Shown: positions 55,715 through 64,000 of the stretch, piece after piece
How positions within the stretch are numbered: position 1 is the first letter of the stretch
Layout: the number at the start of each line of letters is the position of its first letter
NCBI GenBank assembly: GCA_019915135.1
Contig: JAHLMK010000019.1
Span: 310,001-374,000 of the forward strand
Direction of reading: 5' to 3'
Source: Strobilurus pachycystidiatus
Taxonomy: Eukaryota > Basidiomycota > Agaricomycetes > Agaricales > Physalacriaceae
DNA: 64,000 nucleotides
Position numbers and translations under genes: made by a program
The notes under the pieces: model-generated
Database searches by the model: none
What the model saw: only the letters and a program-made list of their open reading frames with translations
What the model was told of the DNA's origin: nothing

Positions 55715-58700
55715 TCAATGGGTATGCCGTCTGAACTCCAAGCTCGCCCTATGTAGCGCCTGAACGCACCCAAGGACCTCCCCCGCCTCCGGCCGCGCCG
55801 AGGCATCGTCCTGCCAGCAACGCTGGATGAACTGCCACTGTGCATCCGTGACAAACGTCGCCGCCGGCCGACGAGGCTTCCGACCGCGGTGCAACTCGAT
55901 GATTACTTGCGCGTCGGACCGCACGTAGTGATAGGGTATGCGACCTGATAGTAACTGGCATTGTAAGAGAGGTCAGTTTGGGTTAGTAAGCACGAGGAGA
56001 CGAGCCGAACCTCTAGGGCTACGCTTCCGAATGAATATACATCGCTCGGAGGAGTAAAAAACATAGGCTCCGCCGAGTCCTGGTCCGCGCTCATATACAG
56101 AGCGGCATCCGCCCACCGTACCGCGCCGCCCACGCACGACGACGTTCCCTTGCCAAACATCGCCAGCATATTGCTCATCCCAAAATCACATAGCACGGCC
56201 TGGCCCGCGTCGTTGATGAGGATGTTTGACTGAAAACGGGTACGGGGTATGAGTCGTGAAATTTGAAAAAGAACGTGAAGTAGATGGGACGAGAACGTAC
56301 CCCAGTGAGGTCCCCATGGACGATACCCAGGGAATGCACTAGACAGGATAAGACGGCATGTCAGACATGACAGGACAAGACAGGACAAGACACTAACAAT
56401 ACGACAAGCCCAGTGCGACTTCGATGAGCTAGAGCACGATCAGCACCGACTATTCAAGAAGAATACTCAATAGAACACACCAACTGCAGCCTATCCGGCA
56501 TACCGAGCAGGTCGCCTTTTGCCTCCAGGTACTTTGTCACACACCCATTCTCCATCCACGGACACACCATCGACGCGTACCTCCCAAAGTCATTCACAAT
56601 CCCATACAGTGGGAGCACATGTGGGTGGTGTAGCGTCCGCCAGAGTGAGAGCTCCCGCGAGAGACGCTGAGGTTTTATTTAGCCCATCTCTAGTAGGGAA
56701 GAAGAGGACACTACACTGACCTGCCGCATCCCCTTGTCCTCCACACGCGATCGTAACACCTTGACAGCGACCTTCAAATTCCGCTCCTCCCAAACCCCGC
56801 GCCACACATCCGAGAATCCCCCGCCCGTCTCAGCAAACCGCCCTACCCTCGTCACGAGCCCCGTCAAGTCAACCACGGTAGTATCTTCGGCTCCCGGTCC
56901 CAATACTGCAAATTTCTTAGCACCCAGAAACAAGATCGAAGAAATGGAGTATTTACGATATTCGACCTCCGGCGGTGGCGTCGGCGGCGCCTCCATCCCC
57001 AGCGACAACGGACTCACTGGGAGATCCGCGAATAACGTCGGCAACAGCCCCGGGCTGAGACAGTGGATGCTTGTGAAGTCCTGGTCCTCCCGATGCTGGA
57101 AAAGGGAAGACGACTCGGAGTGCGCCGTTTTATGCCCTCGGACGCTCCATGGGCGGGAGAAGGTGCGTCGGCAGGGATCGGGATCGACTGAGAATCATTG
57201 AGTCAAGAAGTGAGGAAGGATGTTTTGGAGGGTACCTGAAAGAAAGGAGAACTCATCCTCGACCGGGGCGATTTCTTCCTCCACTTCGTCACCATCCTCA
57301 TCCTCGTAGATGACAAGCGCAAAAGCGCTAAACAGTCTACACCACCATTCCCTTTGCTCCTCGCACGATGTACTGAGCCCCATGGTCCCATCCTTCCACT
57401 CAATGACAAAACCTCCCTCCACTACCCTCACTGCCCCAATATCCCTCGTCTCGATGACCTTCGTCACCTCACCTGCTCCATCTCCCACACCTACACCCAG
57501 CTCCCATGTATATATCGGGTAGCGCGTCCGCGGCCTGGAGGTTATCCTAGGACGATACACGACCAAGCTCTTCTCGAACAACAACACATTCACCTGCACA
57601 CTGCCATCCTCTTCCTCGAAAACGTCCTCACCCAGCAAAGATCCAACTTCTTCGCCAAAGACCTCCTGGCATCGCATGTCCCTCACCTGCCTGCTCATCT
57701 CCTCGATCGTCTCCGATGCGTCCTGAAGCGTGTACAGAGCTTCGCAGAGGGTGTCGTATCTAAGTGGCATCAGATCCAATATGCTTATATACAGAGACGC
57801 AGAAGAAATACCCGCTATGTCCCACCGGACTCGACAAATCCAATATCTCCCTCATCACCGACGCGTATTCCGCTACACGCGCTGGGAGGATGGGGAGGAC
57901 GTCCAGTAAGGCCCCGTCGTCGTGATTTTGGAGGAGGCATTCGTGGATAGGGATGTAGTTGACGCAGATGGCGCGATACGCGCTTATTATACGCGTCTTG
58001 AAGGAGACGTGCTGGCCGAGTGTCAGTTACATATACAGAACGGAAGGAAGGAAAGACTCACCCCAAGGCCAAAAACCCTCGCCCAGTCCTCTTCAACCCC
58101 CTGCTCCGTGATGCGTCTGAGTTCCACAAGGACCTGCCCATGATACCGCCTCAGAACATCCCGGTTAGCGAGTACACACTCGATCCTAGGCTCCAGGTCT
58201 AGCATCGTCTCTGGTATCGCCGCCTGTGTATGATCGTAAGAAGGAGTGAAGTTCACTGGCAGGCGCGGAACGACGCACGCAAACGACCTCCAACCTCTGC
58301 ACATGCTTCTCCTCCTCCTCCATCATCCGCCACACGAGCGCATCCCTTCCCTTTCCGCTGGGCAAGACGTACAGATCGGGGCAGGACTGTTCCAGCGCTG
58401 AGAGGACGCGGTGTGTGGTCTTTAGGACCTGCTTGACGGTCAATCATTTTCAGAAAAAACAAGCGGAGACGGAGACAGACCTTGGCGAACCCCGCACACG
58501 TCCCACCGTACATATCCGCCGCGCGCAGCACCTCGCCATACCCGATCCGGCCCTGCATCTCCAGCATGCCCACTTTTTGCGTGAAGACGTCGAATAAACA
58601 CTCGGAGGTGTACGTGTCCTGGTCCACGTCGATATAGGGCGGAGCGAGCATGTTCGAGAGCGTACAGAGCGGCGCGCCGAGTGCGAGGATGCGGAAGAGC

Positions 58701-58885
58701 GTCGTGTATGCATCCCTGGGACTCGTAGTTTCCTGATGCCCTGTCCGAGTCGATGCATGATCAGGATGAAATGCATCCGTCCACGGCCCCAGCTCCGATA
58801 TTAAGAGAAGCCGGCTCAAGAGGCGTAGGCTGTCAATGCGCAGCTGTTCCGAGGGTGCCCTCGGAGGGGATAGTTTACAGCTCAT
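55715..58885 (-). CDS. Cdc24-like CH-DH-PH exchange factor fused to a TKL-type protein kinase
   Basis: Exons complement(55715..55954, 56011..56229, 56301..56338, 56398..56428, 56481..56666, 56721..57187, 57236..57759, 57836..58011, 58062..58223, 58279..58428, 58481..58885); every phase agrees across ten introns, giving 865 aa. Residues 60-150 resemble the calponin-like domain of Cdc24 (LGAPLCTLSNML). About 170-345 is a DH (RhoGEF) domain (EEEEKHVQRLE, CVLANRDVLRRYHGQVL, RAICVNYIPIHECLLQN, RVAEYASVMREIL). About 350-450 reads as a PH domain (VQVNVLLFEKSLVVYRP, REWWCRLFSAF). After a linker, 585-865 is a protein kinase: AETGGGFSDVWRG, VAVKVLR, HGDLTGSNILI, DFGMS, SDVYSFG. The usual APE is altered to ADA. 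There is no PB1 domain, where Cdc24 normally binds its scaffold. Expected role: Rho/Cdc42 activation coupled to phosphorylation. Confidence 0.8.
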
Positions 58886-59110
58886 GTTGGATGCATTGAG
58901 GTGGGGAGATGAGTGTCAGTGCACAAGGATCTGATGGCAGTGCTGATCTTGTATCACCAGTTGTTTGCGAAGGCCCTTATTATTTCCAGGCCTCGCATTG
59001 CGCTACACATATAGGGAAAAATGTTGGATATATTGAGATTGTGTAGAGAATGAGGTCTTTACATCGTATCGAGACATCTAGAGTAAAAGAAGAAAAATAA
59101 ATCATAAGAT

Positions 59111-60868
59111 TTAGCAGTGCAAATGGCTGTGCTTGTCAGTAAATGGCCGCATGCACTTGAAGCACATATGGTGCTCCAAGGCGCGATGCACCTCTATTTC
59201 GTTTTGATGAACGAGTTGCTTGCACACAATGTGTACAGAGCAGTTGGGAAATTCCTGCGCAGGAAGAGGCTTCCCGCATCTCACCTTGGCATGGAAGAGT
59301 GCGAGGTGCTCCTCAATCCGAGTCTTGTCCATCTTCACAGGTCGGCCGCATAGTTGATCCTGACATCTGACGTACCCGTGTGCAGAAAGAAGATGACGGG
59401 GGAGTGCACGCTGAGGAATGCAGGCGTCGCATTCTTCCTCTGGACACTGGGAGAAGCCATGCACAACGGAGAGATGGATCCCCAATTCGTCGCTTGTCTT
59501 CAGTCCGTTGCAAGACGGATCATCGGGCTGGGGGCATCGAGATAGACCGTGGACAGCGACGAGATGAGCGTCCATCTCCTCGTCGGCCCTAAGCACAGCA
59601 CCGCAGATACCATCGGTGGAGGGGTTCTGTCGAGTGCACCTAATAAAGCCATGCTTCGAGATCCGGTGTTCTTCCACCTCCGCCATGTGAAGCTTGACAC
59701 TGCACGGGTGGCCAGGCGGCGTGGGGTCAACAACGTTGCATCGTATCCTAGGTCCGCCACATTCAAGAAGGTGCTACACATGCCCAAGTCAGTGAAAGTC
59801 AATGGAAGAAGGACCACTCACTCTCTCTAACGCGACCTTGTGCCGGAACCCAAGACCACAGAGAGGACAATTAGGGTGTTTTGGCGAGCCACGGTAGTGT
59901 TCATTAAGATCTTCTATGGTGCGAAAAAGAGGCACGTTAGCGGGACGGTGTTTGCATCTAATATTATCACCCCCAGCGCATGAGGCACAGAAGATGCGGC
60001 AATCGCATCTAGGCATGGACCGCGGCGACGTTGTAGGGCGTGTCTTCGAGTCCATCATCATTGCAAGGTCAAGACGCGCCGATGAGGAAATGACTGACCT
60101 GTGGCGCAGCAGGTGGAACGGAGACGGAAGCGTTCCGGTTTGTTAGGGTCTAATGGATGGATTCAACAAGAGAGTTCTACGGAAAGGATGAAAGTACTGG
60201 CCGCTCTGATGTTCGTTCGACTCCGCGAGGTATCCAAAGCCGAGCTCTGATGGGTATGCGGCTCTCTCTCAGGGAGGACGGTCGGTGTAACAACTACAGA
60301 CGCCGCAGCTGCGTAGGAGGTCGGGACAGGCGCTGGTGGTGGCGGCCGAGCTATCGACTCTTGACGAAGGTCACGGTTCACTAGCAGTAAGTGCGAGGAG
60401 CTTCATGTGAAGTGAGGAATGGTTGCTGGGTACAGATAATGGATAGACTCACCCAGTTGAAGAAGAGGTCGGGGCCACCATCTGAAAAGTGCATCAGAAG
60501 GAACTCCTTCGTATAAGCAGCAACAGACCTGTTGTATGGAAGACAGTGGCACAGATCGTGGCGATGATTCGTCCTGCCCCGACGATGGCGGTGGCGCAAC
60601 CACTCCTGGCTCCGCATCATTAGATACAGACAGCGTGGGAGCGGCACTCGATGCATGATTCGCGTTGGAAGTCGGCCGTCGACTGAAGAATTATCAAGTG
60701 AAAGGCTCCTTGGATGCGTGGGGATCCTTACATGACTCTCCAGTCCTCGATTTCTTCTCCCTTCGAAACAACAACACTTAGTTCAATTGATAGATAAGTG
60801 TTCCATGAGAAACTCACCGTTGTAGGGCCGTTCACGTGGGACTTGGAGGTCGACAAGGGAGGAGCCAT
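59111..60868 (-). CDS. Multi-zinc-finger protein with Pro/Ser-rich N-terminus
   Basis: The 3' exon (59111 to about 59788) carries at least six C-x(2-4)-C...H-x(3-4)-H modules: RCTRQ...HLVAVHG, RCPQPDDPSC...HLSVVHG, QCPEEECDAC...HLLSAHG, RCQDQLC...HLALFHA, and a final MCFKCMRPF. It joins across GTGAGT...TAG to an upstream exon with PNCPLCGLGFRHKVALER then HLLECGGPRIRC. N-terminal parts start MAPPLSTSKSHVNGP (ATG at 60868) and run through a Pro/Ser-rich region (VAPPPSSGQDES; ARPPPPAPVPTSY) over several short exons whose exact joins I did not fix. The HG-type finger ends recur regularly, suggesting internal duplication. Probably nucleic-acid binding; function unknown. A decayed piece of this gene is at 53.5 kb. 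Confidence 0.6.
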
Positions 60869-62063
60869 AGCGATGGTGGTGGTCTGAAAGTGACACTCTG
60901 ATTGACGCCACTCGACTTTTATAGCTGTGCATGGCCGATCGGCCTAGCGGAGACCTCGCGCAATGATGGCATCTGTGGACGTTCCTGTTCTGTGTATAGC
61001 TGCTGTTGGACCTCGGGGCCGCGTCGAGTCAATGTGGACATGATGGGAGAATGGTGGCTCGTGGTCGACGGCCCGGGCGTTGAGATCTGTACCATCAATG
61101 ACAACATTGTGGCGGCAAGATAATGAGCATTCGAAAACGAATATCTCTATCAAGAACTACGAGTGGAGACAGCGTCGGTGGACCACCTGCCTAGCGAAAG
61201 CCACCTGTCGTACATATCAGATTGATTATTTAAGACGTGACATGCGTACAGGGCTTGCCATAAGAAAGCGCGTAAAATACAACGTCAGCGCATCCTATTG
61301 AGAGCCGATGCATACCGTGTGCCACTCAGACACGACTGGAGGGAGAAAACGCGTCTACAGCACAAGGACATGGTGGTTCGAAGCGAAGGAAAACGGTTTG
61401 AGGCGTGAGAAACTTTAGCGGCGTCTTGGCTGCCGACGCGAATTCGGAATCATATTGTCTCCCCCTGCGAACACACCTTCCTGGCAGTGCAGTCTTCTTT
61501 GGACCTGCCAAATTCCGACAGCCTGGTCGGATCTAAAAGTCTTCCAAAAATGCGAAATGAACTCGGATCTATATACATACACAGCCCGAGCCCAGCTACA
61601 GCCTACAGGGAGTCAGTGCAACAGCGACATTTTTTCGTTCTCCGGTAGCTGAGTTGGGATTCCGTACGTATACTGCAAAGGGCTCTTGCTCTGGTACAGT
61701 CAAGGACCCCATCTTCACACTACAATCTTGGCTTGTGCATGAACAGTACGCGTGCAGGTGTTCGAAGTTCTTGTTCTTCGGTACGTTTTGGGGGCAGTCT
61801 TCCTCACCGGAAGCTGAATTAGGATTCGTTCTGCACAGGGCTCTACAGTGAAGGTCCAGCGATACTGAAAACTCGGGCAGTGTGCTGGTTTGTCCTCGTG
61901 ATCCGGTACGCTTTGAGAATCTCTGAAGAAGATATAAAGACGAGCGTTCATGCGTCTAGTTCAGCATTCTCTCTACGGTCACTGATCTGTCGCATCTATT
62001 CGTTGAGCTTTCAATCTTCACCCAAAACCTCCTTTTCTTGAACTCTACTATCTCGAGCTCGTC
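60869..62063. other. Intergenic; short diverged duplication
   Basis: No gene. Around 61640-61705 and 61805-61855 two blocks share CCGG(T/A)AGCTGA(G/A)TT(G/A)GGATTC, then CAAAGGGCTC / CACAGGGCTC and TACAGT(C/G)AAGG. On the minus strand they read as similar peptides (NPNSATGE and NPNSASGE), so they may be decayed exons. A TATAAAG at 61933 precedes the next gene. Confidence 0.4.
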
Positions 62064-62389
62064 ATGTCGGCTACACAGGCACCACCTTTTACTTGGAAGG
62101 CTGGCGAAACATATAGGGCCGGGCGCACAGTATCATTCGATATCGGCCAACTTCAATACCACTTTCAGTGCCTCAAAACCCGTGTGTACCCTTTCTACCA
62201 CTCGTTGATATACGTCAGCTTACTTTCTACGCAGATCTCGCCTCAGAGGGGAATAAGGTATAATTCAGTGCAATGTTTAGTACTCGGCTTCAGCTCATAG
62301 ACACGGCTATCAAACAGCCTAAGGATCCGAACGATGCCGAACAAACAGAGCATTGGAAGTTCATGGCTCCACCGGGCGGTAGTCTATGA
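62064..62389 (+). CDS. Small carbohydrate-binding (CBM5/12-like) protein without signal peptide
   Basis: Exons 62064..62181, 62235..62257, 62294..62389, phases consistent, 78 aa. FTWKAGETYRAGRTVSF and FQCLKTHLAS follow the W-x-AG-x2-Y-x2-G-x2-V ... Y/F-x-C-x3-H pattern of chitin-binding type-3 modules, and EHWKFMAPPG supplies a C-terminal Trp where the module normally ends in W-x. The protein starts with the module (MSATQAPPFTW) and has no secretion signal, unlike CBMs attached to enzymes. Such stand-alone short forms occur in basidiomycetes; ligand and location are unknown. Confidence 0.65.
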
Positions 62390-63086
62390 GATCTGACCCT
62401 CCAAGTTTTTCTTGCGTCTTTCACCTACTCCGCCTATATCTTCCGAGTCGCACTATAGTTATAAAGCATGCGTTTGTAAGCACTACACTACTAGTAATTA
62501 TTGTGTTCATTGAAATTCATATGCACTTTGATGTCGAGAGCAAGATTACTTACCCTGTTGCCGAACTACGAAGTCCCTCTGTCGGAGTCTGCGGCATACA
62601 AGCGGCATATAGAGTCAATTTGCGCCGTGCGGATATTGATGCCCGTATTGTTGCTCAACAGAAGTGCAAAGGCGTGGTTGGGCTGGTGCGAGCCTGAGTT
62701 TCTATCAAGATGAGTCATTTGGGGTCATTCTCATCGTGGGGCGCAGTATCTCGAAGTGCGGAATTTGCATTGCTAAGCAAGGGCGAAGAAAGTGAGAAGG
62801 AAAGTTGGTAACCAGGCATGTTGCGGGACTAGCATGATGGCGGGCAGGCGCGTCCTGTGCAGCGTAGAATTGGCGCGGAATATTGACCGACTAGTAACGG
62901 CGAGCAATTCCGATGGACAATTCTTGACATAGGCTAGCCTCGGTTCGAGTTGAGCAAATGAAAGCGACTATCACATTTGATCCGCGTTCCGGATCGAGAG
63001 AAGCAGCGGCACAGCCACGATGTAATACTTTGACCGTAACGTTGACCACGTCGAGCTCAACGCCGCGCACGGTGACCAGCCAGCGC
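62390..63086. other. Intergenic, upstream of the calcium channel gene
   Basis: No gene supported. The reading frame of the next gene is open from 62958, so a start upstream of 63087 cannot be excluded. Confidence 0.4.
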
Positions 63087-64000
63087 ATGGACGCCGCCGA
63101 CCAGTTTCTTCAGCATCCACCGATTCCGCGCACCTCGTCGTCGTCCGCCATATCGGCACCCCCTTCCCCGTCCGACAGTGTTTCTCGCCGACGCAGCTGG
63201 GGCAAGGTGGAAGCAGGGCAGGACCCCCTACAAGGATTCGACTTACGCTCTTTTCAACACAACCAGGACCAGCCTGCAGTATACACAGTCAACGACGATC
63301 CTTTCGACTCGGATGATACCGACCCACCCTACAACTCTTACTCCTCCTACACCAACATGTATTCGTCCACCCAGGCGGGCCCGTCGTCGGCCTCGCTCAT
63401 ACGGCAGGCTGAGTCTGCCAGCAACGGCGGCGGCGCAGAGGACGAGGTCAGGCTGACGTCGAGGCAGAGCGGGCAGTGGTCCGAACACGATCCAGAGCAG
63501 GCCACTTCGCGGGTACGACGCCGCACCGTGCGTTACAGCGCGTCGCCGTCGCCGTTGAAGACAACGGGAACCGCCATAAAAAGCGTCTCCCAGAACATCC
63601 GCCGAATGTCACTGCGCGTCGTCAACCTTGCCGGGTCTGGCTTGGAACGCCTCGACGGCGGCGACGACGAGCGCTATGAGGCGGGCCCCGACGCAGAGGA
63701 CGAGCTGCCGGATCTGACTCAACGACTTCCGATCCGAGGTCGGACAATATGCTGTCTGGGGCCCCAGAGCAGGATCCGGCTTGCGTTGTATCGAGCATTG
63801 GTATACCCGTGCGCAGCTTCCATTTTCACATCGGGTTTTGCAAAACTTAGCCGGACAACAGATGGACGGAAGCCTTTATCTTATTACTGATCATCATCAA
63901 CGCAGTCGTGCTGACAATACAGGCGTCTTCCTCCCTTACCATACCAGAGGACGGCGACCCACCACCTCGCATTCATGGCTACTTTCACATGTGGGAGGAT
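63087..64000 (+). CDS. CCH1: Cch1-type voltage-gated calcium channel, N-terminal part (cut by window edge)
   Basis: Exons 63087..63808 and 63862..(beyond 64000). The first 220 residues are a Ser/Pro/Asp-rich cytoplasmic tail (MDAADQFLQHPPIPRTSSSS) with basic patches. Then RIRLALYRALVYPW leads, across a phase-2 intron, into the first membrane helix EAFILLLIIINAVVLTIQAS. This arrangement (SRIRLALYR then PWTE-x-FILLLI) is how fungal Cch1 channels enter domain I S1. The full protein would be very large and lies mostly outside the window. ATG at 63087 gives the best start; the frame extends upstream. Confidence 0.8.

Noticed and set aside
56679..57044. Treating the kinase as a separate gene starting near 57044
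   Set aside because: That position is TTG, not ATG, and the frame is open upstream into the splice acceptor at 57188 with matching phase, so a continuous gene with the DH-PH part fits better.

Overview
The window is nuclear DNA of a filamentous basidiomycete, most likely a wood- or litter-decaying Agaricomycete. The evidence is: dense short introns (mostly 45-60 nt, often GTGAGT/GTGCGT...AG) in nearly every gene; secreted plant-wall enzymes (two GH11 xylanases, an expansin-like protein, a heme-thiolate peroxidase-like protein); a TKL kinase with the HGDLxGxN catalytic loop common in mushrooms; and intron-containing tRNA-Gly genes. No bacterial, viral, organellar or CRISPR features were seen. 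Exon boundaries were read by hand from splice sites, reading frame and family motifs; where all phases agree the full exon structure is given.

Left part (1-25 kb): an intact RTA1-type membrane protein (minus), an acylaminoacyl-peptidase (minus), a low-complexity minisatellite, a 67-aa Cys/His microprotein, the Smc5/6 subunit Nse3 (minus), an RTA1 pseudogene (plus), a Cys-rich fungal protein, an acidic-tailed orphan, a SET-domain protein (minus), an MFS transporter (plus), and two PIN-domain NMD4-like paralogues (plus) with a second Cys/His microprotein between them. Several stretches here hold only unresolved orphan exons.

Middle (25-52 kb): six tRNA-Gly(GCC) genes with variable introns are scattered among a secreted PI-PLC X-domain protein, prefoldin subunit 5, GH11 xylanase A, an OTU cysteine protease, an ITP pyrophosphatase, a heme-thiolate peroxidase-like protein, a TA-flanked MITE, a truncated MDR oxidoreductase exon, an expansin-like protein and GH11 xylanase B. 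The two xylanase loci are a segmental duplication that includes the intron and several hundred bases of upstream DNA. A divergent pair follows: OPI3-type phospholipid methyltransferase (minus) and a mitochondrial two-RRM protein (plus).

Right part (53-64 kb): a relic of a zinc-finger gene, a C2H2 transcription factor, an 865-codon gene that joins a Cdc24-like CH-DH-PH exchange factor to a TKL-type protein kinase, the multi-zinc-finger gene related to the relic, a 78-aa chitin-binding-like protein, and the 5' end of a Cch1-type calcium channel running off the right edge.

The genes do not form one pathway cluster. Shared themes are plant wall attack (xylanases, expansin, peroxidase-like), signalling (Cdc24-kinase, PI-PLC, Cch1), RNA and protein quality control (NMD4-like pair, prefoldin, OTU, peptidase) and local duplication followed by decay (RTA1, GH11, NMD4-like, zinc finger, tRNA-Gly). 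The most unusual object is the Cdc24-like/TKL kinase fusion.
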